From: Amoebophrya sp. A120
Taxonomy: Eukaryota; Sar; Dinophyceae; Syndiniales; Amoebophryaceae
DNA length: 64,000 bases
Reading direction: 5' to 3'
Assembly (NCBI GenBank): GCA_905178155.1
Contig: CAJINV010000005.1
Span: forward strand, 2,048,054 to 2,112,053
The translations under genes were made by a program, and so were the position numbers. The notes under the pieces were generated by a model. That model worked only from the letters and a program-made list of their open reading frames with translations, was not told the origin of the DNA and did no database searches. This document shows positions 50,304-62,344 of this stretch, piece after piece (the stretch's first letter is position 1; each line of letters begins with the position of its first letter).

Positions 50304-51029
50304 CTTGCTATGTTAGTTAATCATGCAGTTCTATTGTATTTTCAGTTGTTATTTATCGTACTGTGACCACTTCTTAAACTTCTCAAGACGCCACAACGAC
50401 AAAACAAAGCGTCAACTTCACACCACAATCTTGCTCAACGAAAGAGAAGAAACGAACAAACCACGCGCTGCACAACACCTGCAACGAAACAACATACGTA
50501 TTAATTGCGCTCTTATTCTTGAACCGGTACACCATCGCTTGCTTTCCGTCTGCCACGAATAAACTTGCAGCTCACGCTCAAACTTTCTTTGATTTTTCGT
50601 TCCCTCGCCAGGAGTACGAAAACGCAGTGAGGAACCCAGGCAACAGGAGCCTGAGCTGCGCGTCCCTGGTTACAGATTTTGATGCTCCTGGTACAGAAAA
50701 ATCAAGGCTCCCGTACTGAAACACTGAACGTAATACTTAGAAGCGTCGAAAATCTTTTTTATGCGAAAAATAATTGCGTGCGTGTTGTACACCTGCACTG
50801 TTGACGCAGGGATCTTGTTCAGATTATGCACTGTTTTCACTCGCACGAAGAACGTGCGCAGGGAAAATGAAGATTATGTATCCGGTTGGTCGCTGATAAA
50901 ATCTCAGCTAGTTGTATCGCGGACCGGATTTTGAAGATTCGGTTTACGATTATTTCCGCCTCGGAGCGCCCGCCCGAAACGTCAAATGACCGACTCCCCC
51001 GTGAACAAGAAAGCGAAACGTGTTCTTGT
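50304..51029. other. Intergenic, nothing recognised
   Basis: Spacer between the stop codon of the FN3-domain gene and the start of the next gene. No repeat or RNA gene was seen. Confidence 0.5.
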
Positions 51030-54000
51030 CTACAGCAGATTCGCAATGTCGCAGTTCCCGCTGTCTTCTCCGGAGGCTGCTAGCTGGCGCATCTCCGCCA
51101 CGAGCCCGTCGCAGAAGATGAGGTTCTTCTTGTTGCGCCGCAGGAAATCCGCCCCGCATTGCTCAAAGTCGTCGGACTCGGTGAACCGCACGGTATCCCA
51201 AACGTTCTCGTCCAACTGCACGGTCAGAGCCAGCTGTCGCTCCGTCCGCACGTAGGCAGGACCCTGCGCGCCAAAGTATCCGATCGGCGGCGGTGCGCGA
51301 GAAGTACTAGATGACCCGCCGATAGAAGACTGCTGCCCGGGAGAGCTGCCGCCGTGCAGCTGCGCGGCCTCGTACGAGGCTGCCGCGCCGCCCCGGTCGC
51401 CTTCGTGGGCGGCAGCTGCGGGGGAAGTGGAAAAACCACTACTTTTCATCTCCCCGCCGCCTGTTGTGTTCATCGTGTTCTTGTTCCCTGATGCAGAAAT
51501 TGTTCTTATTTCCGGATTTTTTTCTATTCCATACACGCTGGCAAACGGGTCGTAGCTCGTTGCGTCCTGCCTGTCACGCGGCGCTCCAGCGTGAAGAAAA
51601 TCTGGCGGAATAATTTCATCTCCGTGCAGTACTAAGTCCGGCGCAGTAGTTTTCGCGGAAGTTGTGATTGTAGCTTGATGGTTGTATTGTCCTATCGACG
51701 CCGGCCGGGTGGGCGGGAAGAACTGCTCCCTCGGCTCCTCTAACAAAGGGCTTCCGGCAGTGCGGGACACGGGGGACTCGAAGCTGAAGTACGTGTCCGC
51801 GTGCACAATGTGCTGCTGCGACGAAGCCTGCGACCCGATGGTCTGCTGCATGTGGTCGACCACCAGCCTGCCGCTCGGACCAACATCAACTCTCGAACTC
51901 GTATATCAAAAGGAAAAATCCCCCCTCCCCATAAGAAAAACGAAATTTGTGTTGCTGTATTTGAGTACACAAATCGTTGTGTATTGCTAGAAGGCCAAGA
52001 GGCGCAGTTGCTCCCTCGTTTGGAGGCAATTTGTGATGCTATTTCCCGTTTCCAGTTGCTTCCTGTCATGCTGAAGACGCAAGGCGTCCCTGCGCCAGCC
52101 AGCACTACAATCCGCATCTCTTCCCTTCTAGCATCACAAAGCTGATTTGTGAACACAAATCTACATCACAGATTTCCGTTTTGATATGGGGAGGGGGCAT
52201 TTTTCATTGTAATATCGTGTTCCGCATGGTTTCGGTCGTCGGCGGAACTCTCGGCGGCGACCGGTATCAAAATGAAAGATCCCCCCTCCCCATAATAAAG
52301 TCGAAATCTGTGATGCGGGATTTGTGTCCACAAATCAGCTGTGTCTTGCACTAAAGGAATGCAGGCAGATACAAAGCCTGGGCGGGGATGTTCTGGCGTG
52401 GGCTCTTAGCATGACAGAGATCTTCCCTGTAGGTCTAGCAGCATCACAAACCGCCTGGAAAATGCGGCGAAGTCTCTGGATTTGCCTTCTTGCAATACAG
52501 AGACGATTTGTGGCCACAAATCAGCATCACAAATTTTCAGAAGTGTCCCCTTTTGGTATGGGGAGGGGGGATTTTTCCTCACGATAACCGGGGCTTCATG
52601 CTCTGTCCTTGCGCCTGCGGCTGCTTTTCCACCGGCGCGCCCGGGGGCGGTTTTGGCTGCTGGGAGATGAACATCTTCAAGTCTGGCACGTGGCCAGAAA
52701 TGATGGCTGACGGCGTCACCAGCGGCCCCGCGGGAGGAACTACACTCACCGTGGCGCCCAGCGTGTCTACTTGTACTTGGTGATTCAGCGTGTAATTATT
52801 GAGCCCGGCGGACGCGGACCCAATAGCTGGTCGGTCACCACCTGGTTGCAATAAGCCCGAGCCACTAGCGCTCGAGCCGGAGAGGGAGGAAGAAAGGTTG
52901 AATTTCCCGACGAGTCCGCCCCCAAGCGTGGTCCCCGTTCCCACTTTGAACGCCCCGAAACCGGAGGGTTGCCCGTTCCCAAGAGGAAACCGGCTGTCCC
53001 CCGCCCGCCCCACGGTCGCCATTAAGTTGCTAGGCGGCGGATTCGGATTCGTGGAGGAACTTGACGGATAATTATGAGGCCCCCGCAAAAGCTGCTGCTG
53101 CGGCTGCGCCTGCTGCAATCCGGCGCGCGGGGTGCTTTCGCTGACTCCGGCAGAGGACGATGCTGGCGGCCCAAAAAAGCCACCCGGCGGCAACACGTTA
53201 ATCGTGCCACTCAGCAACGAGCCGGCCCCGAAAAAGGGAGCTGCTGGCCCGGCTGCTGCACTTGCACCAGCCGCGCCTGTTGATGTCGGTAACACCGTCA
53301 CCGTGGCGTCCAGTGCAGCTGCTGTCGTGGGCGGATTTTTCGTTCGCTTGAAGTAGTTACTGAACCGCTGCGGCTGATGAGAAGCATCTTGCTTGTGCCC
53401 ACCCGACCCGGCTGCAACCGCCCTTCCCTCCCCATCGGACGATTCGTAGCCCCGCGCGCTCGGGATCCGCCCGAGGGTACCCCCGGATTCCAGGGCGAAC
53501 TGCGTCGGCGGCGAGATTTGCAGTTGAAAATTCGTTGGCGGAACAATGGGTTGCTGCTGCAGTGACGGTCCTGCGGACCTTCTTGTTGCCCCCTCCTGTC
53601 CACCCAACACGGCTACGTTCGACGTGGTGTCCATCGCGGTCGTAGTTGGCGGAATTTGAAACCCGGACTTCTCAAACTCCACCTCCAACGGGTCCTTGTT
53701 CACCGGCGTTGCGGTCCGCGCCGCGGGGGTCAGCGCCGGACTCGAGGACACTACGTCCATCGTCATGCCAAGATCTTTATCCATTGCAAAGACGCGTCAT
53801 GTCAAACCTACATCTGAGTTGCACGTAGAATATCTGTGTTGCGTGAACGCAAAAGTTGCCAACTTCCTTCGTGCGCACGAACTGGCGAACAATTCCTCAC
53901 GCGGGATAGGCATTGGAGAGCTCACCTCGCAAATAAATCTGTGAAGATTCTTGTTGTCGTTGTGTACTACTAGCTACTATCCATTCCAGCCGCCCAACTG

Positions 54001-57000
54001 TAAAAACTGTGAGAAAGATGCATCACGAGGAACAACACGCGCATCCATTATATTTTTCCGAAGAACCCATTTGCAGTGGATAATCTTCGACATGGTCCAC
54101 ATTGATCTCCCCTGGACGCTTCTCCGCGTTCGCCTGCATCGCGTGCGGGTAGATTTCGATCGTTCGGGTCGATAGGGTGTCGAAGTCGTTTGGCTTTTTC
54201 TGGGAAAAAAAATTCTCCCGTTCCAAAAGCAGCTCCTTGGGAATCAAGTCTTCCGTGGACATATCAAAGGCAAAAAATAAGTCTGGGTCTGGAATAAACT
54301 TGTAACGCTGAGCGGCGATCATTGCACATACTCCTGGTCCTGAGTGCAACCAAGCATGACACACTGTTCAGACACTTCCTCATGCGTAGTGCGCATTAGA
54401 AACTGCGTTTTTGCGTGACAAAAGAAGCCTCCTTGTGGTTGATGTTGGTCATGCAATTACACAGGTTTCACAGGAATCCAAGGCACGCAACACTTGTTCC
54501 ACTCTTCCAGACCCAGACATATTTGCAATGGATAGGACAGCTTCAGCTCGCCCTCCTCGGGGATCGACGGCCCCTTGTTCCTACTATTTCCAGCTGCTGC
54601 CCTGTTGTGATTATTGACTACAGCTTGGTGTTGTACCTGATTTCCGTTCTTCATACCCGGCGGTGGCGGCCTTTTCATCGTCCGCGGGTCCGGAACAATC
54701 GCGAAGTCCTTCATCGGCACTTGCTTTCTTGGTCTATTGTTCTCTGGCACAGCTGCAGCTCCTGCCGGTGTATTAGCTCTTCTACTGGTAGTAGCGTCCC
54801 CTTGCTGTGCTGCTGATGTCGGGACGAATGGCTTCGACCTCTCCGCGCTCTTGCCGCTGCGCACACTGGTCGTACTCCCGCCCGAGGAGTGAAGCTGCTG
54901 CTGCCGTTCTTGGTCCTGTCGATTTCAAAGAAAACCGTGAAAAAGTTCAAATTATGCACCGCGAAAGAAATAAACTTCTGGTACTCAACACCAAGAGCTG
55001 TCCGACTCTGTACACGAAGCCGAACTCCACCTCCGACCTGATGACGCGGGATATTAGTGCTTCGGCGAAAATGATGTAATAATTGATGTTCAAAGCAATA
55101 CTATCTACAGTACGCCACCACGTTGGAATTGGACGGTCGCGTATTAGTACATAGCACAAAAAGAAGAAATCTCACCCACCTGCGTTTTTTCTGCGACAGG
55201 CTTTGCCAAAATTTGGTCCATCCAATTCGCCATCCTCTTCGTCTGTGCCTCCTGCATGCGCTGCCGTGCGTCCAGGGGTGCTGCGCTGGGTGGCGACGCG
55301 GATTTCGGCGTTAGCTTGGAAGTTGTAGACGCATGATTATTACCATGTGGGAGCGCGGTGGGCGCTTTAATAGTTTTACGCCCACTTTTCGATGGCACAA
55401 CGGACAACGTTGCACTCGCGCTCGCCATCGACCCGGCTTTCGCTGCGACCGGAGGCTTCGCGGCCGTCGCACGGAGAAGGGGCACCGGCTTGGCGCTTTC
55501 GTGTCCTGTTCCCGCAGCAGACGCTGGTGCGAAAGCGACTCTGCCAGCACTGGCTCCTTTTTGTTGTTCGGACGTCGTGATAATCCGGGTCGTACTTTCC
55601 TGCTCCCTCGTGCCTTCCGGGCGGCCGCTCTCGAGGCTACGTGGAGAGGAGGACTCGAACACAGCTGTACCCCCCGACTTTTGCTGTTCCTGGTGCTTTA
55701 TTTGCGCAGGAGCGTCCTCGTCCACCGGAACCGCCGCTGCTGCTGGCTCTACTCCGACGATGTCGTGGGAGGTCTGTTTTGCGGATGAAGAAGTTGTCGG
55801 TGCTGGCACAACTGTGGTCTTAGACACACGAGGACCAACATCGTCCGCGGGAGGCCCAGGAACTACAGCAGCCCGCCCTCGCTCCGTCTGGACATCGTGG
55901 AAAACGATATTGTCCTGCTTCATGATCGACGTCGCCGCCCCTTTCTCTACGATCGTGGGGGAGTCTGCTTTTTTTTCCTTCGAACTACTGAAGTTCCGCA
56001 GAATAGCAGCGACGTCCACTTCCTGCTCTTCAGCGGGGGACGCAGATGTGGCAACGTCGAAGCTCCTCGGGAGGAGATCTTCCGCAGCGGGTTGCGTTGT
56101 CCTCGCCGCATCTATGGAGCAGGTGGGCGTCTTGTTTCCTACTTCTTCCCCATCCATTGTAGTGGCAGTTGGGAAGTCGTCCGTCCTGCTCGCTCGGAAC
56201 CTGCAATCATTTTGTGGTCCCCGACTGCACATCAAATGAATCTCATCTACCACTCAAACAATTGTAGTCGGTCACTACCATGTCCTCTCAGTAGAATCAT
56301 TATCATTCTTCACGAAAATGAAATCTATCAGACCATACTTACGTGCTGTAAGCTTGCGCGAAGCCGCTTTTCTTCTTTTTCGCTCCACCCTTCGCTGCGG
56401 AGGTTTTCATCTGCAGCGGTATCGCCGCCGGCACACCGACTGAGCTGCTGCTGCTCAGCAGTAGCCCGTCTTCATTCGTTTTCGTCGACATAGCCATCGT
56501 GACTCCGGTAGCACTTCCTCCTGTCGGGCCGCCGTTTTCATTCGCTACCGCAGCAGTAATATTTCCCCCAGTGCTGGTCAGCACAATCTCCTGCTCAGCT
56601 TTCCTATTCACTTCGACCGGTTGATACTGGTGGCTCTCCGCTGTCGTGGTCGGTGCAACTTTGTCATCACAGTGCACGGGTGGAGCGGTCGTCGCTTCCT
56701 CTGCTGCAGCACCAGCCACGACCTTCTGCTGCTTCATCGCTTCCTCTTCTACTTTAACTTTCTTAGATGCACTAGAACCACTACTACTTGCCGCTTCGTC
56801 GTATCCAGCCGCGGCTTCCCGCTCCCCAGCGGCCGCAGTACTTCTCCTCCCGTTCGGTGCAAGGACGACCTGCTCCGCTGCTGCTGCACGACCACTACCT
56901 CCAGACACGATTACGATTCTTGCCCCCTCCGTCTTCGGGCTGTACGCCTCTTCCCCGTGGTAACCCGTCAGCTCGTGCAGGTACTGCTGATCTGGGTCCT

Positions 57001-58668
57001 CCACGAAACTGCTGGTGCCAGCACTCTCGTCGTGACCTTCCCCGGCGGTCCGCCGCACCGAACCGGACGAGGACTCGTCGTGCACCTTCCTGCCAGGACC
57101 GGCACCTGGCGTGGCTTTGTTGCTTTTCTTCGTCGCACCAGATTCATCATGATCATCATCTTGGCACTTTGGCTCATCTCGCTCATCTCCCGCCTTTACA
57201 ACTTGAGCATCTGCCGCGACGGGTGAAAACCCCTGCTCAGCCACCGGCTCCACCCCAGAAAATGTTCCTGCGTCGTTGGCGGTCGACTCCAAAGTCGTGG
57301 CGCCGGCGTCCACGGTGCTCGCATAGTTCGAGTGCTGCTTCTCGTGACCACCTCCTGCCGGGGCAAGAAACTTCGAGGGCGTCCCGTCCTTTTCGACCAC
57401 CGTGACAACGGGATGATCAACACCAGCATCCTGAGCACAAACAGCCAATCCGGGCACCGTGTTGGACAGGGAAGCCGGGGTCTGCGCGCTCGAGGCGCTG
57501 TGCGCGCCGCGCATCGAGGACAGGAGCAGAGCGTCCACAACGCGGATCTGCTTCGTGCGCGGATCGACTTCCACGGTCGGGCTGAACTCGGAGAATGAAT
57601 AACAACCAGGCAGCGGGGAAGGAGGAGCAGGGAATGTTGCATTAGCATTGCCCTCTACAACACCTGGGTCGTGGTCTCCTCCTGCAATAGAGCCAGACCG
57701 CACGGCAAACCGGTACAACTTGCCAACCTGCAATCCCGCGACGGAATACTGCTGCTCTTCAACGTCCGCATTATGCGGCACCTGGAACCGGCGCGACCGC
57801 GGGAGGCTTCTCTTCCCGTGGTCCTGCAGAATGATGTCTTGCTGCACTTCGAAGAAGAAATTTGTATTTTCTCCCCCTTCCACATCCTCCACAAACCAGG
57901 TCAAGCGAACTGCGGTGTAATTCATCTGGTCCGTGAACTCCGCAAAGAAGTCTTCCGGGGCGGGTGGGCAGTAGTTCCGGGACCCACCATCCTCGTCGTG
58001 CGCCGCCCCTACTGCTCCATCACCATCTCCTCGTCCTGGGGCAGGGCTCGTCCTACTAGAAGAAGTTGCAGACATCACCATAAAGTTCTTCGGTCCCTGT
58101 GCAGAAGCAGCCACTTCCGGTTGTTGTTCGAGTGCTGGTCTCGCCGTGTCCTCTGAGACCTCCAGTTCGACCACCTGGCCCTCGTCGTTGATAAACAAAT
58201 TGTCCATCACGGAAAAATCCTTCTTTTCCAGCCTCTCAATCGTGTCATGCAGCAGATTATGCATCGCAAATACGATACTTCTGGATCCTCTGGAGCTGGC
58301 CATTACACCATTTAATAAGATGAACTATGACTTCTATTCAGTGATCATGCCGACAAGTTGGGATCACGATCCAAATCTGATCATACGTGTTCTTGGATCA
58401 TGAGCTCGAAAATATTAACAAGCTCCAAAAATACACGACCTCCGTGCGTGGTGTTTGCAAACAGCTGCGGAATTGGTGTTCCGCGCCGTCCCACCAGACC
58501 AAGACATATTTGCACGCGATACAGCTGCTGCTCCTTCGTCAACACAATACCCTTTTCTTCCAACTGCTCCAGCTCGCTTCTCGCTACCTTCAACTTGTGC
58601 CCCAACACGATCTCCTTCTCCTGCAGGGCAAGCAGGTCGAGCTTTTGGAGAGCCGCGGTCGACAGCAT
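51030..58668 (-). CDS. ~1,900-residue protein with fibronectin-III-like domain
   Basis: ATG at 58668, TAG at 51030-51032. Exons: 58668-58522, 58257-56343, 56200-55180, one or two short exons near 55.0 kb, 54919-54535, 54261-54083, 53777-52587, 52264-52215, 51903-51030. N-terminal coiled coil (KVARSELEQLEEKGIVLTKE, LLHDTIERLEKKDFS). Residues about 150-255 look like a fibronectin type III module: APEDFFAEFTDQMNYTAVRL, TWFVEDVEG, FFFEVQQD, YSVAGLQVGKLYRFAVRSGS. The remaining 1,500 residues are mostly disordered (Ala/Ser/Thr/Pro, Gln and Gly runs). The last 70 residues are compact again (LALTVQLDENVWDTVRFTES, DFLRRNKKNLIFCDGL), perhaps a ubiquitin-like or PFU-like fold. The exon 2 donor GTAAGT and exon 3 acceptor TTGCAG are canonical and in phase (AYSTFRASRTDD). 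Confidence 0.72.
51904..52214. mobile_element. Introner, family B (intact reference for the 2-kb copy)
   Basis: TATCAAAAGGAAAAATCCCC ... GGGGGCATTTTTCATTGTAA, duplication TCGTA/TCGTG. It aligns on both sides to the 17686-19713 element and shows where the nested insert sits. Confidence 0.85.
52265..52586. mobile_element. Introner, family B
   Basis: TATCAAAATGAAAGATCCCC ... GGGGGATTTTTCCTCACGAT, perfect duplication ACCGG. It is separated from the previous family-B introner by a 50-base exon (SPPRVPPTTETMRNT). Confidence 0.88.
53778..54082. mobile_element. Introner, family A/D type
   Basis: TATCCATTGCAAAGACGCGT ... CATTTGCAGTGGATA, perfect duplication ATCTT. Removal joins DHVED to LGMTMDVV. 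Confidence 0.83.
54262..54534. mobile_element. Introner, family A
   Basis: TATCAAAGGCAAAAAATAAG ... CATATTTGCAATGGATA, perfect duplication GGACA. Removal joins ELKLS to TEDLIPKEL. Confidence 0.87.
58258..58521. mobile_element. Introner, family A (diverged)
   Basis: TATGCATCGCAAATACGATA ... AGACATATTTGCACGCGATA, duplication CAGAT/CAGCT. Removal joins KEQQL to LHDTIERLE. Confidence 0.8.
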
Positions 58669-59522
58669 TTTTGATTCTTTATTCCTGGTCCTTCAGTCAA
58701 GATTGGATATCATCTTTTTTACCTATGCATCGTAAAACTGCACGGAGGACACGGAGCTGGTTTAAGTAGGAAGCAGGATAAAAAACCCGAAGTCTAAAAT
58801 ACCAAACCTCCCTTACAGATACTTGCACAGTGGCGGTGCAGCTCCGGTCATCATATCTAGCAACGACTCGCAACCGCTTCAGTACTCTAGCATTACTGCG
58901 CCGGCCAAGAAGAACGCGCTTCCGAGCAGGGGCGAGCAGCGACGAGCAGCTACTCACAAAGGGGGACTTCATCCGCACCGGTGTAGTACGTATCCAGTAC
59001 CATTTTGACCGAGAGCAAGTGGTGAAACCGGAACCACAGGTGCGTTGTCCCTGCTGTGTCGCGACAAAGCACTTCTGATAAAGCTTTTCAAAGATGAAAC
59101 CGAGGGTGTTCGAAAATTCGAAACCAAGAAACTACCCAACAAGGTCGAAACGTCCTTTCGTGATTGTCGGCAACAGTAGAACACGCGGCGTGGGGCCCGT
59201 TATGTGGGCAGTATGATTGTAGCGCCGCACAGCAATGGACTTCTGTATTGTCTTACGTGGAGTATTAGCCGACTCATGAAGTCGTATATAAACTAGTTGA
59301 GAATACGTCGCCTAAACCTACGCATGTTCAACTTCAGCCATACACACCGGCAGCACGACATTTGCTGTCGCTACAGCCATGGGTCGTGGCGTCCTTCGGT
59401 CATATGACGTTTCTGTTTCACTCGCCCCCGCCGTACTTCTTCTACTTGTCGCAGCCGCCGGCAAGTAGGTTCTCGCTGTCTTCTCCTCAAAAAGACACGA
59501 AGACCACGAAAGAACGCACAAG
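58669..59522. other. Intergenic, nothing recognised
   Basis: Spacer between the RTRAF-like gene and the FN3 gene. No repeat or RNA gene was seen. Confidence 0.45.
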
Positions 59523-61877
59523 CTACCTCCCCACACGTCCCAGCGCCCCGTCGGTCCTCGGATCGGCGGTAAATTGCTGCAGCTTGTTGATGGTCTCGTT
59601 GATTCTCTGTTGAAAATCCCGCATGTTGTGGTTGTGCAGAAACCTCAGAAGCGCGATCGGCGCCTGCAGCTGCCTCTTTTCCTGTGGCATCGAACGCAAA
59701 TACACGTCTGGGTCGGGAAATAGAGCCGTGCATGGAAAGATCTTCATCTTCCCGATTGCATTTGCACGTCGTGTTTGTCACTTTTAGTACTGTCACACAA
59801 AAATCATAATGCGCATAACAGACTTGTCACCTCACTATTCTGAGTTGCATTTGAGGATGCAATTTAGCTGCCCCTGATGTTGTATTTGCGCGGCATATGT
59901 TCCGTCTCCAGCTCAATCCCAATTGGCACGGTTTCTAGTTGCATCTGGTCGCTAATCGCGTATCCCGGAAGAAAAACTGAACTGATGCACCATAGAATGA
60001 AGAAACAAATTATATCTGCCTCGCCACAATACATAGATCGATTTCTCTCATAGCAAGTACACGCTGCTTGGGCTCGCAGAAGTTGCCTGCGCACCACATT
60101 GTAGTACCCTCCTGCATTCATTCATTTTTGCATATTTCAAGCTTTCTTCCTGGCATATGGCGTCAGACATGTTCACGTCCGGCGGGAAATGGCGGTTGTG
60201 CAGCAGAGACTATGCACCTTGCAAACATCGATCTGGCTCACTTGAACTACTTCGTATTTTTCATGCGCTTTTGATTACAGGACCAAACTTTGGTAAGCAG
60301 CCAAGCATGACGAGAAATTCATTTACATCTACATGATGCTGAGGATGACAAGTCAACGTATTGGTATTTGTGCATTGGAAAATGCGAGCCCCATTCGGCA
60401 GTCTGCAGAAAAACAGCTTTGCACGCATGCGAGCAACGCATTTCCTAATTTCACTTGCCATTTTTCCAGAACTACCGGATCGATTTTTATACTTGCAATG
60501 GATAGAGACACCGCTGCGACAATGTCGTCGTCTCCCACGTCGTCGGTAAGTGTAGGGAGCGAGTTGTCAGCAAGAATCTGTAAAAATTTCCCATTGAATT
60601 CTGGTGAAGCAAAACTTGACTGTTCATGAAATGATGTTAGAACCTCAAGGGACCAAAAAAAGGAAAAGTGCTTGTGTCAACACAATAATTTCTTCTTCTC
60701 GCGATCTTTCATTCTTTCATGACAATAGTAGATGACCAGTATGAACATCAGTACTTACCTTGTTCAGCGGCTCGATAAGCTGACAAAGCTCCACCGCTTT
60801 CGCCAATCTGGCAGCGGCGTTCGGATCCGCCTCTTCCGCCGCCGGGAGCTTTATCCTCTTCTCCTCGATCGCGTCTTGATACTCGTCGTGCACGGCCATG
60901 GAGGTGGGCATATCAGGTTGAAAACGAAAACTCAAATGCACTTCCCAGCAGTTGTAGAAGCAAATAAGTACTAGTTCCAGAGGCTCAATCACAAAAGCAG
61001 CATGACGTTCTTTCGAATGGTGCGTATCATCTGTAGCACAGTGTTCTTACTTTTTTAAGCGCGAGATATTGCATAGGAAAAAATCAGTTCGCCTTCGTGA
61101 TGTACTTGCTCAACAATTTTTCCACCTGATACAGCACATCCAGGACCTTGAGCTTGACATCCGGCGGGGCCTTGTCTGAGAGGGAATCGCACAGCGACTC
61201 ATCTAGACCTGTGGTACGTACAGAAGGGTCAACAGAAGTCGCGCTTGTCGTGTGCAGGGGAGTAGAGAGCATCTCCAGTGCCTTGTCCTATGTACAAATC
61301 CCTACTGCAATACAAACTTCTGCAGGCCTAACAACGAACCTACTCTTACCGAGCTCCTTGAGATATTCCTTGGTTGCTCGGTACCACTGCGGCCGCTTGT
61401 TCACCTCCCGCAGGTGATCAGAGAGAAAATTTGTCCACATGTTCTTTATACTAAAACATGCCTGAACAAAATAAGATCTACGTCTACCTTCCTTCATTTC
61501 TTGCAAAATACCTAAGAATACAGTCAAGGGATGCCCGCCATGCCGTGCGAGAATCTGGCAATGTGCGGAATGCAAGAGTGCTGCACATCTGCTGATTTTG
61601 ACTAATTCATTTGAAAATAGATTGATGCAAAAAAATGAAAAACATACGAAATTGGCATTACCAAGCTAGTTGTACAGCAATTACTTGAAAGTTCTCTCTG
61701 ATACATCTTGGCTCGTTCCGCGACGGTGTAGAGCCGCACCTTTTCTTCTTCCAGCCACAACACTATTCGCTGAAAGTCGTCCAGGGTGGGGGAAGCCTGG
61801 GGGCATTTTAGCGTCTTCAGTTTCCGCTCGAGGAACTTGGGCAGCTTACCCGAAAAACTGGAGGACGAGGAGGACAT
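59523..61877 (-). CDS. RTRAF: RTRAF (CGI-99/hCLE) homologue
   Basis: Homologue of the RNA transcription, translation and transport factor. In animals this is a subunit of the tRNA-ligase complex (with RTCB, DDX1 and FAM98B) and binds RNA polymerase II. ATG at 61877. The N-terminal signature DDFQRIVLWLEEEKVRLYTV is followed by FLSDHLREVNKRPQWY. The middle exons are less conserved (LKVLDVLYQVEKLLSKYI; EEADPNAAARLAKAVELCQL; DDIVAAVSLLHNRHFPPD). The C-terminal VPIGIELETEHMPQ, IALLRFLHNHNMRDFQQRIN and FTADPRTDGALGRVGR closely follow the family's end; stop TAG at 59523-59525. Exons: 61877-61662, about 61443-61350, about 61286-61085, about 60930-60762, about 60560-60505, 60210 to about 60150, about 59960-59892, 59690-59523. 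Both GT-AG introns (GTAAGA, GTAAGT donors) and introners are present. Confidence 0.85.
59691..59891. mobile_element. Introner, family A (diverged, 201 bp)
   Basis: Ends CGAACGCAAATACACGTCTG and TGATGTTGTATTTGCGC, with GGGTCGGGAAA near the left end. Perfect duplication GGCAT. Removal gives TEHMPQEKR in frame. Confidence 0.8.
60211..60504. mobile_element. Introner, family A (diverged)
   Basis: TATGCACCTTGCAAACATCG ... CGATTTTTATACTTGCAATG then GATA, perfect duplication GAGAC. Removal joins VAAVS to LLHNRHF. Confidence 0.83.
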
Positions 61878-62344
61878 TTTGTTTTTGATTGATTTCCTCC
61901 TTGTAGCCGGAGGTGCCTTTTTATTTATCGAGGGAAGTTGTGGAACTCGAACTTCTCGCTTAGCTTTTTCGTTTTATCAACTCTTCATCAATTATACCGC
62001 CACTGGATATAGCTCTAAAATCAAGTTCGTCAACTAGGTGCCGAGACCTAATCCAAAACACAGCACCAGTTCGAATTTCAGCATCTACTTCTGGAGCAGG
62101 CGGAGTAGTCAGTACTACAAAAAAGACAAACTCGGAACAAACACCAGCGTGCTGCGAGGACAAAAGTTGTGCTTAATTATAATATAAAAAAAAGCAGCAC
62201 GTTGCTGCTGAACGACAAATAATTCCAAAGGTGTGCAAAACGCTTCGCCACGGCAAGCGTAGCGAGAGGGACAGAAATTGCGATCAAAATTCTAGACCAT
62301 GTTCTTCACGAAGAGTAGAACAATTTATGATCGTACCTACTTAT

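Noticed and set aside
55358-56239. 293-codon plus-strand frame opposite the FN3 gene
   Set aside because: It is a mirror frame of the Ala/Ser/Thr-rich exon; the minus frame joins in phase at canonical splice sites on both sides.
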